Assembly (NCBI GenBank): GCA_034509755.1
Contig: CM067545.1
Span: 48,725,062-48,789,061, forward strand
From: Anisodus tanguticus
Lineage: Eukaryota > Streptophyta > Magnoliopsida > Solanales > Solanaceae
Direction: 5' to 3'
Length of the DNA stretch: 64,000 nt
The notes beneath the pieces were generated by a model, which saw only the letters and a list, made by a program, of their open reading frames with translations, searched no databases and was not told the DNA's origin. Made by a program: the position numbers and the translations under genes. Positions 10,861 through 23,054 of the stretch are shown here, piece by piece. The first letter of the stretch is position 1. Every line of letters starts with the position of its first letter.

Positions 10861-13232
10861 TTTACAATAACAAAAAAAGGTAAAATATATAGATGACATA
10901 TTAAACTATATATGAAATATTACGTTCACCCTCTAACTAATTAGGCGATCTAATATTTTTTAAATAATTAAAAAATAAATTTATTTACCTTTTGATACAC
11001 CAGTTGCACATGGAGAAGTATTACACACTCTACTTTTTTTCAAATTTCACCTATTAAATTATATTATATATAATATTATTATTATAGAGATTTATAAAAA
11101 TATAATAATAAAGTGCTACTTTTGATGTCTTATTTTATGAGATACTATATAAATTAGCATTTGGATGGAAAAGTGTTTGGGGATTTTTTACAGTAAAGTA
11201 TTTTGTGAAAAGCTATTTAACAGCTTTTCCACTCAAATGTCCTCAATGGAGTTTGGTTCAAAAAGTTGAAGAAGAACTTTTACAAAGATCTTTATTTAAT
11301 TTTTTTTTTTTGTAAACACAGATTGTTACTTATTTGAGCCAATCATCTATGAAAAACATTTTTTATTTATTTATATGAGATAGGGATAAAATCGTTATAC
11401 ATCTTATCATTTTCAGACTTCATAATAAAATTATATTATATATATTATTATTATAAACACATATTTTACATTTTTAACATGTTCGGACAAATTTCCAATT
11501 ATTTACTTTGAAAATGAATTGCATTTGATCAATCAATTTAAAATTACATTATTGATATTATTGTAATTGCTTTATGTTTGACTAATATTTCAAGTATTTC
11601 TAAGAGAAGCTATTTTCTCACAAGCGCTTCTATTAATATTAAAAATACTTTATTTTTAATTATCTATTTAAAAGAATGACATAGTTCTAGTTTTATCTTT
11701 AATAATATCTATCTATTAGTTATAGATGTGTCGTGACATATTTAAAATCATAAATTCTATTAATATTTATAATGTGTCAAAAAAAGTCACCCTAATATTT
11801 TTCCTAGAGTGTAGTTGGCTCTCACAACGAACTCTAGATAAAGTATAAATTGATGAACCAATAAAAATCATGATAAAGTAATAAATATATTTTTATTCTT
11901 AACTAGAGATTTCAGAATTGAGCCTTATCGAATACATTACCTTTTTATTAAAGAGCATTTTATCTCACAAAACTTCTCGATATGAATTTAAATTTAGTCA
12001 GATCTCGAGCCAAATACTAAACATAAAAAAAAAGGAAAAAAAGTATAAAATGATGAGCTAATAAAGGGGGCCACAAATTCTCTGGTGCTTGTAAGACATA
12101 GTAATGGTGAGCCTTGGGGCATCTATTTGTGGGCTGTGGACATCTCTTTTTAAGTTCATTTGCGGTGCTGCCACGGCTCTTTGTTGCTTTTATGTTGCTG
12201 ACGAGACAATTCCCCACCTTTTTTACAAGAAAAAGAAAATCATTTATAACAAACTATAGTGAACTACTTTCATTTTTGTCCGAGGAACATATAAGTTTGT
12301 CAAATAAAACCGTTCAATTCTTATAATATCTATGTTTTGTTATTGTGGAGGAATGAGATTAAGCTATCCGAAAAGGATTTTCATGAGATGAGAAATGAAA
12401 TATATAGTTATTATATAAAAAGTTATGACTAATGTGATTGTCTAATAATGAGCAAAGAATATTTATTTTTCTGTTTAATTAAAAAGATTAAATTCATAAT
12501 TTGTTAGACGGTTTTGATGAATGTCAACTGAACCGCGTAAGTAAATTGATCTCGACCGTTTAATCATTTAATAACCAGAATATTTTTTAATAAATGATTA
12601 AGGTGGATCTGACTTAAAAGAATTATCAATCCTATTTTTTTTTATTTAAGATGAAGAATGAATCAATAATTCACTTTTTGATAAATATATTTATATTTGT
12701 ATGAAATTTTATTTGTTGTTCCTCGATATCTATCTTTCTGCTAAATAAGATATTCGTTGATCGTCTTATGAATATTAACTAAATATCATAAGTAAATCAA
12801 CTCTGCCCATTTTATCAATTTTAAATAATTCATGTTTCATTTGATCAATCTTATTTCCTATAATTGAGAATAAAAACTAAATCAAGAATTTTATTATAAA
12901 TAGATATTCCTATTTGCACGAATTTCACGATCCTTCAACTTCACATATTATTATCCAGGCATATGAATATATGTGAAATTAATTTTTAACATCTCAGCCT
13001 ACGTGTCTCTTAATCGCGGTAATGTGAATAACACGTCGGCTAGTACTTGACTAGAGAAGAGAAGAAAAATGTTTTTTTTTATTTAAAAAAACAAAAAAAC
13101 AAAGAGGGAAAAAAGAAAGCCTAGGCCTGTGGCTGGGGCTTGGGACAAGGTGGCGGTGAAGTTTTATTAAATTAAATAAAAAAAGACGAGTGGGGTCCAC
13201 AGCCACCTGCAAATTGCAAAACGCAAACACCT
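10861..13232. other. Spacer upstream of the DELLA gene
   Basis: AT-rich, with no supported coding region. About 11900-12015 resembles part of a SINE-type repeat (a degenerate B-box-like stretch, then Leu/Phe-poor AT-rich tail), but the match is weak and no target duplication was found. The 60-70 codon open frames around 12017-12326 look like chance. Confidence 0.4.
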
Positions 13233-13812
13233 TGTTTGGATGGTATAATATTGTACTTTATTATTTTAACGAATACAATGTTTGGATAGATAGTGTTTTT
13301 AATTATAGAATAATGACACATGTCATCAATTTGAAAAATAAATCTATAAGAAAAATATTATAAAAAGACAGAATAAAAGAATGAAATAGGATTATTAGAT
13401 AATGTAAGCAAAACACAAAATAAAGAATAAACAACATAATGATGCGATCAATCAAATGAACGTTACATAAAATGAAAATTTTCACAATTACATAATGATC
13501 AATATAATATATAACAAGCAAAATTAATATCATTCCATGTGTCTCATTTTGAGTGTCTTATGTTTTTTCGATCTGTTCTAAAATGAATGATTTTTTTTAA
13601 ATTTAGTAAGTTGACAAGTTAAACATTCCGCATGACAAGTTTTTAGCTATAAGATTCAAATAACTTTTTACTATTTTACACATCCTTAATTAAAAGCCAT
13701 AAGATTCTCAAGTCTCATTTTTTTTAAAATTTTATACTAAATTAAATTAAAATACTTAAATTGAGACGGATGAAATGTTGTACAATATAAATTGATAACA
13801 ACCATCCAAACA
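13233..13812. mobile_element. MITE-like element with TTGTTTGGATGG inverted ends
   Basis: The left end reads TTGTTTGGATGGT and the right end, on the other strand, reads TTGTTTGGATGGTTGTTA, giving about 13 bp of exact inverted repeat around 550 bp of AT-rich non-coding DNA. A further partial copy of the motif (tttggatagatag) lies near 13282. The flanks show no convincing target duplication, so superfamily and exact ends are open. Confidence 0.5.
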
Positions 13813-15819
13813 AACTGTAAGGTGACGCATAGGGCCGTGAAGGGATTATCGGAAAGGGAAAAAACTGCAAGAACGACGCCGTACTGACACATCTACCACT
13901 ATATTGGTCCATTCAGCCATGTGATTGATTCTGCTATTTTCCGATTCCTCCTTTCATTCTGGTCCCTCCTTCCCACGTTACTCTCCTCAATTTCATACTA
14001 GGCGCTATTAAAAATACGAATAATGTATCTTCTATTCTTCTATGAGTCTTGACGATTTCTATTACTTTGCTTTGATTTGTTTGCTTTGCTTGTAATTATA
14101 TTTTGTCTTGAGTCACTCCCGAAAATAGTCAATCTATCTATTAAGATAAAAATAAAATTTGTGTAAACTTTATCTTTTTCAGACCTCATGTTATAAAATT
14201 TTATTAAATATATTATTATTATATCCCAAAATAATAAGATATTATTTTTGTTGAACTAAATCAGATCAAAGATACACTCAATATAATGTAATAATATCCG
14301 TTTAGAACCAATTATGAAGAAAAGTCTTTTACCATTAAGAGTATCCCTACTCATCATATGTAATAACTAATATCTCAATTTTTTCAATTTCAAATGTGAA
14401 TTTTTATTCTATTTTCTCTCAAACTAAGTTTATGAGACCCATCATCACGATACAATCTGCGGGTCCCCCACTCAAACTAAGTTTCACGCAACCACTACAT
14501 GATTAGGCGTCAAATTTTGGAATTTACTGTCTCATCCATATGACAGATCATTTTTTTTTGCCATCGAAGTCTAAAGCTGAATTTTTGTTGTGGGTGTGCG
14601 CTTTCAAGCTACCTTTGGCATGATAGAGGTAAACTGAGCCACCCGCTATTGTTTTGCAATCTCCACACTCGTCTCATAGAATCATTTGGTATGGCGCCAG
14701 TTATTAGGCTAAGTCAGCCTAAAGATACTCTAACATATTGTATAATGTACGCTTTAGATCAAGGCCGTATGATTTTTTCTCCCTAAAATCTCACACTATT
14801 AAGAATATTCTTATACCTTACATGTAGTTTTTAGATTTTTTTAACTATCAATGAGAGACGTTTTTTTACATATTTAACTATTTTATATAACAATATTTAA
14901 CGGAACACCAAATTTAAGAAAATATGAATGTCTTTTAACACATGTGAAAAGTAGTAGCCTTAGAACTTATGGTTTCAAACATTCTGCCACATTTATGTAT
15001 CTATAGAATAAATCTTTAATGGTGTAAAATAAAAATGTTAACAAATCTCTTAATATAGAAATATTATTTTTTTGTAATAGACTAAAAAAATTCATATAAA
15101 ATGAAATAGCGGGAGATATATCTTATCATTTCTTGAAATAATTTTTCTTTTCATTTGTTCAAGTTATTAGTAATTGTAACTACATTTCCCTCAAATTTTA
15201 AGAATCATAATAAAACCACTAGCAATAGAATATTTATTTTCTGTTTTTAAGTTCGGGGACAAATACATACAAGGACCTTAAAAAAAAAAAAGCATGAAGA
15301 AGTAATGATCAAAGTGAAATTTATAAATAGAATATATACTCCACCTAATTCAATAATATGAACCGATAAGCTTTATACGTATTTTGACAATGACATGAAA
15401 CGAATCTATTAAAAGTAGAACAAGAGAATAATTAAAAGTAGAACAAGAGAATAGAGTTTACAAGAATTATTTTGACACCTCACCTTTCTTCAAGTAATGG
15501 CTCGTCTCAACTAGAATGTGACAGTTAATAGTACCAATATTTTATTTATGGAATTCAAACATGGATTAAAAAAAAGTATATTTCACCCTATGTTAAAGAA
15601 TTTGATCTTTTTAAGTTATGATTACACGCGAATTCAAAATTTGAAGTTTATAATTTTTCCAAAACAGTCTCAAATTAATATATATAATATAATTGAGTTC
15701 AGTCCAAATTTATAAATATTTAATAACTTTTGTTAATAAAACTATAAGATTTGCGCAATAGCTAATGAATGGTCCGTAAACCAACGAATATGCTATAGAT
15801 CTACAATTGTCCATGATAA
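13813..15819. other. Intergenic spacer
   Basis: No gene supported. A less AT-rich patch at about 13820-14010 and another at about 14560-14720 could be fragments of gene flanks or old repeats, but no protein or RNA family was recognised in either. A 23-bp direct repeat sits at about 15411-15454. The region ends at the CAAAC target duplication of element B (15820-15824). Confidence 0.4.
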
Positions 15820-15824
15820 CAAAC

Positions 15825-16130
15825 TATTAAGAAGAGGAATTTGCTAGAACATTGAACTACGGTTTCGAGAGAAAATAAGAAAGGGGAGAGATTTTTATCC
15901 AGAGAGAAAATGAAAAATGAGTTCGTACCCTATCTAGTAGGACCGATGGGTCCTTATATACAATGGGCTAAAATACCCAATACAAAAATGGACTTTGTCA
16001 GCCAAAATTAACTAAGTACAATTACAAATGGGCTAATTAAATACATATGAGAATTGTATGCACTCTTCACGTGGGATCCACCACTGCTGACTGTGTATTT
16101 GCAATACCACGTGTGTTATGAACTCCAACA
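15825..16130 (-). repeat. 3' LTR of element B
   Basis: 306 bp, aligning end to end with 26056-26372. It shares the blocks gagagaaaataagaaa, ggtccttatatacaatggg and cacgtgtgttatgaactcc. It lacks 11 bp present in its partner near the middle. Its outer end is TATTAAG where the partner has TGTTAGG. Confidence 0.9.
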
Positions 16131-16155
16131 CCCCCACCCCCACCCCCACCCCCTG
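16131..16155 (-). promoter_or_regulatory. Polypurine tract of element B made of a G5T repeat
   Basis: The plus strand reads CCCCCA repeated three times and then CCCCCTGCAAG; on the element's strand this is a purine tract of G5T hexamers directly before the 3' LTR. A purine tract here primes plus-strand DNA synthesis in LTR elements. The hexamer repetition looks like slippage expansion. Confidence 0.75.
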
Positions 16156-16985
16156 CAAGTTGGAGGGGCTTTGAACACCCAACTTGAGCAATATGGAATG
16201 GTGAGCAAGACCAGTCAAAGGCTTGGTGAACACATCAGCCAACTGTGAAGAAGTAGGGACATGGAAAAGCTCAATCAAACCATCAGCCAGCTTAGTACGA
16301 GTGAAATGACAATCTACCTCAATATGCTTGGTGCGCTCATGAAAAATCGAATCCTTTGCAATGTGAATGGCTGCTTGATTATCACAAAACATAGGAACAT
16401 GGATTGAAACTGCAACACCAAAATTAGAGAGTAATCGCAATAACCATATTAACTCAACAACAACTTTACTAACTGGCCTATATTCATCTTCAACTGAAGA
16501 GAGAGACACAACAGACTATTTTTTTGCCTTTCAAGAGATAAGAGAACCACACAAAATCCAATAACAGATCTATGAGTGTCTGGGCAAGCAGCCCAGTCAC
16601 TGTCACAATAAGCAGTAATGGAGAAATCAGGGCCATTGGAGAAGTAAACTTCAACATCTGAAGAGCCTTTCAAGTATCTCAGAAGATGAAGAGTTGCTTT
16701 CATATAGAGATGTGTGGTCTTTTGAAGGAACTGACTTATATGCTGAACAACAAAGGACAAGTCAGGTCTGGTGTGGGTTAAAAAATTCAACTTCCCAATC
16801 AAGCTCATATAGGATTCAGGAAATGGAAGTGGATCACCAAGATCAGCTTGTAATTTGATAGTCAAGTCAAGAGGGCATGTTACAGGGGAGACTACATCAC
16901 AATGATGCTCCTTAAGTAGATCTCTGATGAATTTCTTTTGGTGTAGCAACAAACCAGAATGGGTATAACACACCTCAATGTCCAA
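16156..16985 (-). pseudogene. Element B RNase H and RT C-terminal region
   Basis: The region at 16449-16985 continues RT (CPLDLTIKLQ, GKLNFLTHTRPDLSFVV, YCDSDWAACPDTHRS). 16156-16509 holds the RNase H end: SSVEDEYRPVSKVVVE, FCDNQAAIHIA, RTKHIEVDCHFTR and LADVFTKPL. A frameshift near 16500 separates the two. The last frame has no stop before the polypurine tract: it reads through the tract as repeated Gly-Val and on into the LTR, to 16033. The normal stop has probably been lost. Confidence 0.85.
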
Positions 16986-17639
16986 AAAATAATTTAGGGG
17001 TACCCAAATCCTTTATTTTGAACTGGGCATCTAGGAAAGACTTCAATGAAGTTATTTCAGCCAAATCATCACCAAAGAGAATAACCTCATCCACATACAC
17101 AACAAACAAAATAATGGAAGAGGATGATTGTTTAATGAAGAGTGAGTGATCATTTGGTGAATGAGAATACCCCCTAGAATGAAGAGCATGAGACAATTTT
17201 GCATACCATTTCCTAGAGACTTGCCTCAAACCATACAAGAATTTTTGAAGATGGCAAACTAAAGAGGCAGAATTAGTAGAAAAACATTTAATAGACAAAC
17301 ATGGGATAATTTCATGTAGACCTCCTCATCCAAGTCACCATGCAAGAATGCATTGTTGACATCAAGTTGGAAGAGAGACCACCCATTCTTTACAACCACA
17401 TCAATAGGGCACTTCACAATAGTGAACTTGGCTACATGGGAGAAAATTTCATTGAAATCCACCCTTTCAACTTGAGTATCACCCCTAACCACCAATCTAG
17501 ATTTGTATCTCTCTATAGCACAATCAATTTTGTACTTAATCTTATAAACCCGCTTACATCCAATAAGTTTCTTACCAAATGGCAAAGGGACAATGGACCA
17601 AGTATTATTGACTTGTAAAGCCTCAAATTCAGCTTGCAT
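16986..17639 (-). pseudogene. Element B reverse transcriptase core with YVDE
   Basis: 17259-17639 encodes the RT fingers: NNTWSIVPLP, GCKRVYKIKYK, YKSRLVVRGDTQ, QLDVNNAFLHGDL and EEVYMKL. 16975-17298 continues with LYGLRQVSRKWYAKL and then VVYVDEVILFGDD. The catalytic YVDD box is therefore YVDE, losing the second Asp. A frameshift near 17290 divides the domain. RT would make the element's cDNA. The order and spacing match other copia pol genes. Confidence 0.85.
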
Positions 17640-18265
17640 AGCCTGTTGTCATGCTGGGATAGCAACTGCCAGTTTATAAGATGTAGGATCCAAGGCAATA
17701 GAACTATATAAGTGATTATTATAAGTGGAAGTAGAACTAGAGCCACATATAGAAAGAGGTAGGTCACAAATGATCTCAATGAGGTGAGAAGAGAGATTGT
17801 GAGATCTACCATACCTTCTAGTAGGTGGAGGGGTGACAAATGCCTGAACATGATGAGTAAGAGTCAAGTTGTGTGGAACAAAAGGGTCTGAAGAGGAATC
17901 AAGAGGAAAATTAACAGAAGGATTTAAAAAAGCAGGAGGAGAAGTAAAAGGATAGGAGAACTCGTGGAAAACCACATCCCTGGAAACCAAGGTAAGTTTA
18001 GTGGTCAAATTGTATAGTTTGTAACCTTTTTAGATAAGGGATAGCCAATGAAGACACAAGGATCAGCCCTAGGCTGAAACTTGTCCTTGTGACATTTAGG
18101 AATAGTTGAGAAACATAAACAACCAAAAGTTCTAAAATGAGAATAAGAAGGGAATTTCCCAAGTAACAGTTTAAAAGGTGTTTTGTTGTTGAGTAATTTT
18201 GATGGAAACTTGTTAATAACGTAAGTTGCTATAAGAACACAATCCCTCCAAAATTTTAAAAGCAA
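17640..18265 (-). pseudogene. Element B integrase C-terminal part and linker
   Basis: 18005-18265 gives a clear copia integrase C-terminal sequence: WRDCVLIATYVINKFPS, NKTPFKLLLGK, FGCLCF and ADPCVFIGYPLSKK. It breaks at the stop by 18005. 17649-18008 then runs through the poorly conserved linker (VVFHEFSYPF, then Pro/Ser/Thr-rich) into RT. The integrase C-terminus helps DNA binding; the linker has no known enzymatic role. Confidence 0.8.
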
Positions 18266-19503
18266 TTTATATTGAAAAGTAAAGCTCTTGAGGTTTCCAA
18301 CAAATGTCTATGCTTTCTCTCAACCACACCATTTTGTCATGGTATGTGAGAGCAAGAAGTTTGGTGAATTATTCCATGATCAATAATGAATTGAGTGGCT
18401 AATGTACTAGAACCCAGTTCTAGTGCATTGTCACTTATGACAGTTTGTATAGAGGCAAGAAACTGAGTTTTGGCCAGGACAATAAAAGCTTGTAGCAAAG
18501 GAAATGAATTACTTTTGGATCCCGTGAGATGAGTCTATGTTGCCCTGGTGAAATCATCAATAATGGTCAAGAAATACCTATGACCACTATAAGTAGGAAT
18601 GTTATAAGGACCCCAAGTATCCATATAGATGGGTTGAAAAGGGTGATCAAATTTAATTGAGCTATCAAGGAAAGAAAGTCTAAACTGTCTAACTAAAGGA
18701 CAAATAAAACATATGAAAAATTGTTTAGAGGAAAATTGACAAGGCAATTGAGAAATGTCTTTCATTTTAACAAAAGGCATGTGCCCAAGTCTGTTATATC
18801 ATAAAATCACAATTTTATTCACAGTAGATGGAACAATACACTCAGAATGGGACAAACATTGAGAATCAGAAGTATTTACATCACTGGAAGAAACAATAGA
18901 AGGTGAAAAACTACTAATAGAACCAACCATCACATGAATATATTGTTGGTGAATGAGAGACAGATGCTTGCACAAACTTATAAAAATCATTTTACAGCTT
19001 ATCAATCTCCAGTGGCCTCTTCATTGAAGGAACATGTATAATACATAAAATATTGTTAAACAATTCAACTGTGAAATAAGCTTGGAAACAGAAATGAGAT
19101 TGAATTGAAAATTGGGTCTATATAACACATGACAAAGAGTGAGGAAAAGAAACTTAATGAAACCAGTATAATTGACCTTGATCTTATAATCATTAGGAAG
19201 GCTAACTAGATAGGAACAACTAGAGGTTGGATATAAAAAAACAAGTCAATATTTGAGATCATGTGGTTAGTGGTCCAGGAATCAATGATCCAAATGCATT
19301 TTTATACCTTAGGGATCATACATGCACCATAAGATATATTTCCTATACAATCAAGCATGAAAGGAGGAACATTACCAACAAAATGGGCAGAGGTCATGAG
19401 GTTGGAATTAGAATATGAGAGATGATGTGCATGCAACTTGTGCATGGCTTGCTCACACTGCTCTTTGCTCAGGTTAGCAAGTGAGGAAGTGAGAGCATCA
19501 ATA
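18266..19503 (-). pseudogene. Element B protease remnant and integrase core
   Basis: At about 19290-19320 the frame reads WIIDSWTTNHM, a decayed form of the protease site (usually IDSGATNHM). The integrase zinc-finger start near 18790 reads stop-YNRLGHMPF where WHNRLGHMPF is expected, losing the Trp and the first His. The core follows at 18535-18780 (PIYMDTWGPY, SGHRYFLTIIDDFTRA), with the second catalytic Asp near 18430 (VISDNALEL) and the QNGVVERKHR-like Glu region near 18330. Many stops. Element C begins at the right edge of this piece. Confidence 0.75.
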
Positions 19504-19508
19504 CTAGG

Positions 19509-19837
19509 TGAAAGAAATAATCCCCTTGATTATTTTCATTAATTGAATAGGTATATATACAAGTTACAAAATAGGAGAATCCCATTCTATTCCTAAAATC
19601 TTATTCTACCATAATTCTAACTCTACAATTATGGTAGTGTATAATTCTAATTTAGGTAACAAATACATTACAATATACTACACATATATTTTCCTAATAT
19701 ACAATATTTTTACATTGTCTACTTACCATAAAATGAGCAAAAAACCGAGAGCCCAATCTGCCAATATGGGTAGAATCCGAAGTGCTTAATAAGGCAATAT
19801 ACACATGTATATTGTGTGTATATTGCCTTATTTAACA
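19509..19837 (-). repeat. 3' LTR of element C
   Basis: 329 bp, tg...ca. Its inner edge is followed by the plus-strand purine-tract complement cacccccgcag. It contains 5 bp (within cccattctattcct) absent from the partner LTR. Confidence 0.95.
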
Positions 19838-21578
19838 CACCCCCGCAGTCATAGCGGGCGGTCTTCGAACACTGAGACTGTCCCTAAAATCTTCAAAGAG
19901 TACCGAGGGAAGACCCTTTGTAAAGATGTCTGCAACTTGATATCTTGACGGGACATGATATACGCGTACCTGTCCCCGAGCAACCTTTTCACGGACAAAA
20001 TGAATGTCCATTTCGATATGCTTAGTGCGTTGGTGCTGAAACGGATTACCTGGGAGATAGATGGCACTAACATTATCACAATATACTAAGGTTGCCTTCT
20101 GAATGGGGCAATGAAGCTCTAAAATCAAATTACGTAACCAATATGATTCTGAGACCACATTAGCTACCCCTCGATATTCTGCCTCTGCACTGGAGCGGGC
20201 TTTGCAGACCAGGAGACCAAGTTGTTGTCAAAAACATACAATATCCTGACGTAGACCGTCTGGTGTCCGGACAACCACCCCAATCCGTATCTGTGTACGA
20301 GACAGGTATGGATGTAAAAGACGGATACAAGTGCAACCCATAGTCCAGTGTCCCCTGAATATATCGAATGATGCGTTTGATTGCATTCATGTGCTCAACT
20401 ATGGGATCATGCATGAATAAACACACCTGCTGAACATCATACGTAATATCTGGTCTGGTAAAGGTAAGATACTGGAGGGCCCCTGCAAGACTGTGATAGC
20501 GGGTTGTATCCTCGTATGGTGCACCTGCCGCGGCACTAAGCTTGGGTTTTGCATCAACTGGAGTGGAAGTGGACTTACAGGATGACATCCCAGCCCTCTC
20601 GATGATCTCAGCTGCATACTTTCATTGGGACAAAAACAAACCACCTGAATGACGCTTGATGGCAATCCCCAAAAAGTAACATAAGGGCCCTAAGTCTTTC
20701 ATAGCAAACTCTGAACTGAGCATGGCCATGATAGACTGGCGCAAGGTATCGAAAGAAGCAATCAAAATGATATCATCCACATACAACAGAATGTAGGCCA
20801 AGGACGAACCACGACGATAGATGAACAGGGAATTATCTGACCTGCTGTGAGTGAACCCAATAGTCGAAACAAAGTCAGCAAACCTCGATTACCAGGCCCG
20901 TAGATACTGCTTAAGCCCATATAATGACTTCTTCAATAAACAGACATGATGAGGACAGTTTGGATCCTTGAAACCCAACGGCTGATGCATATAGACTGTT
21001 TCCTTGAGATCACCATCTAGGAAAGCATTCTTGACATCCAACTGATGAATAGGCCACGTCTTTGAAAGAGCCAAGCTAAACACAGTGCGAATAGTATCCG
21101 GCTTGACCAGCGGACCAAACGTCTCCCCACAATCTATCCCAACCTACTGAGTCTTACCATCACCCACAAGCCGCGCCTTATGTCGAGCAAATGAACCATC
21201 CGAATTCTCCTTATGAGCAAAAATCCACATAGACCTGATAACATTAATACCATATGGACGGGGCACCAACTCCCACGTCTTATTATCAATAAGAGAATTA
21301 TATTCATCAGTCATAGCAATTTTCCAATTAGGATCATTTAAGGCGGACACATGATTACGGGGCAAGGGAGATTTAGAGACATCAAAATGTAAATTAAAAT
21401 GTCTTTTAGGTGTAAAAATACCCCATTGACTACGAGTGACTGATCTATGACTCGAGGAAGAATTAAGGGAATTTTCTGGGCTCGGGACGGACTGGCCAGC
21501 CGGCAGTGGGCCTGCTGGCCCAAATCGTGAAACTGTGGCGTGAACTGGACCAGTTCCAGACTCACCGGACCGGCCCAA
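19832..21578 (-). pseudogene. Element C reverse transcriptase and RNase H
   Basis: 21144-21578 holds the pol linker and RT start (SALNDPNWKIAMTDEYN, NKTWELVPRPYG, MWIFAHKENSDG). 20889-21083 has QLDVKNAFLDGDL and KKSLYGLKQ. Near 20770-20800 the catalytic box reads LLYVDDII, intact. 20160-20588 has SLAGALQYLTFTRPDITY and then DWGGCPDTRRSTSGYC. 19832-20158 is RNase H (YCDNVSAIYLPG, KHIEMDIHFVREK, ADIFTKGLPS) and ends inside the LTR boundary. Most pieces keep one frame; stops break it near 21140, 20888 and 20640, and a frameshift near 20200 separates the RNase H end. Confidence 0.85.
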
Positions 21579-21990
21579 TTGCTGGAACTGTTCCAGTGGC
21601 TAAAACTGGGCACGGGACTGTGGGGCCAGCGGACAATGGGCCCGCTGGAGAATTTTGGGTGCGAGAGATGTCCGAAAAATTCTGAATAATATACGGGGAT
21701 ATTTGGTCATCGAAAAAATTATACGACTTAGGCTCGGGAGTATGAACTTTCGTAAAAGGAAATTGGGTTTCATCAAAAATGACATGGCGATTAATTATGA
21801 TTTTCTTGGAAGATAAGTCAAAGCATTTATAACCACGATGATTCGACGGATAGCCCAAAAATACACACGGGGTAGACCGAGCTTGAAGTTTGTTGATTGT
21901 GGTGGATGGAAATAACGGATAACACAAGCATCCAAAAATCCTAAGGTGAGAATAAGACGGGTTCTTATTATATAGGATTTTGAGGGGGAA
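21562..21990 (-). pseudogene. Element C integrase C-terminus and linker
   Basis: Continuation of the integrase in a shifted frame: CYPLFPSTTINKLQARS, CVFLGYPSNHRGYKC, KIIINRHVIFDETQF. A Pro/Ala-rich linker with repeated GPLSAGPTVP-like pieces follows. The shift from the upstream frame is near 22000. The pieces fit the expected order, so this is one broken gene rather than a separate one. Confidence 0.75.
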
Positions 21991-23054
21991 GAATATGTCA
22001 GACCTTTAGACGGAATTATGTTAAGAAGATAAGTGGCCATTTGTAGAGCATGATGCCAAAAATATGGAGGTATGGAGGCATGAATTAAGAGAGTTCGGAC
22101 AATGTTATTTATGGAACGAATTTTGCGTTCGGCCTTTCCATTTTGTGAAGATGTATGAGGACACGAAAAATGAAAATTGATCCCATTATTAGCATAGAAT
22201 TCCCGAAACTCCCTATTGTCATACTCTTTCCCATTATCACATTGAATATTTTTTATTTCTCTTTCGAATTGAGTACGAATGAACGCTCTAAATTTGATGA
22301 AGACGGAAAACACTTGTGACTTATTCGCAATTGGAAACGTCCACAAAAATCTAGAATAATCATCTAAAAAGAGAACATAATATCGATGACCCATTGAACT
22401 AAGAACAGGAGATGTCCATAGGTCGCTATGAATAATATCAAATGGCATTGAAGTATGAGAATTGGAGTCTACAAATGGCAGCTTAACAATTTTTCCTAAT
22501 GAACAAGACTGACAAAGTGGAGTACGACTCGTACTCTTACAAGAAATAAGGCTATTTTTATCTAAAACTGATAAAATAAAAGATCCCGGATGACCCAGAC
22601 GAGCATGCCACATGGAAGGAGAGATGGCTGCAAAAACTGACGGCAAGACTTGACTCGATGGACTGAAACCGGGCATGATAGGATACAGATCCCCCCTACT
22701 ATCACACCTTATGAGATGACTCCCCGTCTTGAAATCCTTAACAGAGAAACCAAAAGGATCAAATTCAACGGAAACGAAATTGTCAGTACTGAACTTTCGG
22801 ACATACACTAAATTTTTAATCAATTTAGGAGCATGTAAAGTATTTTTCAAGAGAAGGGGTGGATTGGGGGGAGACAATGTTTTCTGACCATACCCTAGAA
22901 TGGGAATAGAACTGCCATTACCAACAATTATCCCCCGAGGGGTGCTCAAATTGGAATAAGATGAGAGAGTACCTGATTCGGAAGTCATGTGAGTAGTGGC
23001 ACCGGTGTCCATATACCAATTTGGGTCCGGTTGAGTTAACCCTAATGTGTGCAT
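21991..23054 (-). CDS. Element C protease and integrase (intact segment of a broken polyprotein)
   Basis: A long open segment. The protease site reads WYMDTGATTHM near residue 16 of the segment, with catalytic DTGA kept. Then come GIIVGNGSSIPI, the gag-pre-integrase stretch DPFGFSVKDFKT, and the zinc finger WHARLGHPG...CQSCSLGK. The integrase core shows FLDDYSRFLW, CDNGKEYDN and SSQNGKAERK, giving the Asp, Asp and Glu catalytic set. It ends with FWHHALQMATYLLN. After about 22000 the open frame runs on to 21795 but reads nonsense, because of a frameshift. Both enzymes look catalytically sound in sequence, but the polyprotein that would carry them is broken upstream and downstream. Confidence 0.88.

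Noticed and set aside
12017..12326. Two overlapping small frames, one on each strand
   Set aside because: Short, no recognisable domain, AT-rich surroundings; kept as chance.
16131..16152. CCCCCA repeat as a telomere-like tract
   Set aside because: It lies exactly at the purine-tract position of element B next to its LTR, which explains it. The plant telomere repeat is TTTAGGG, which does not match.
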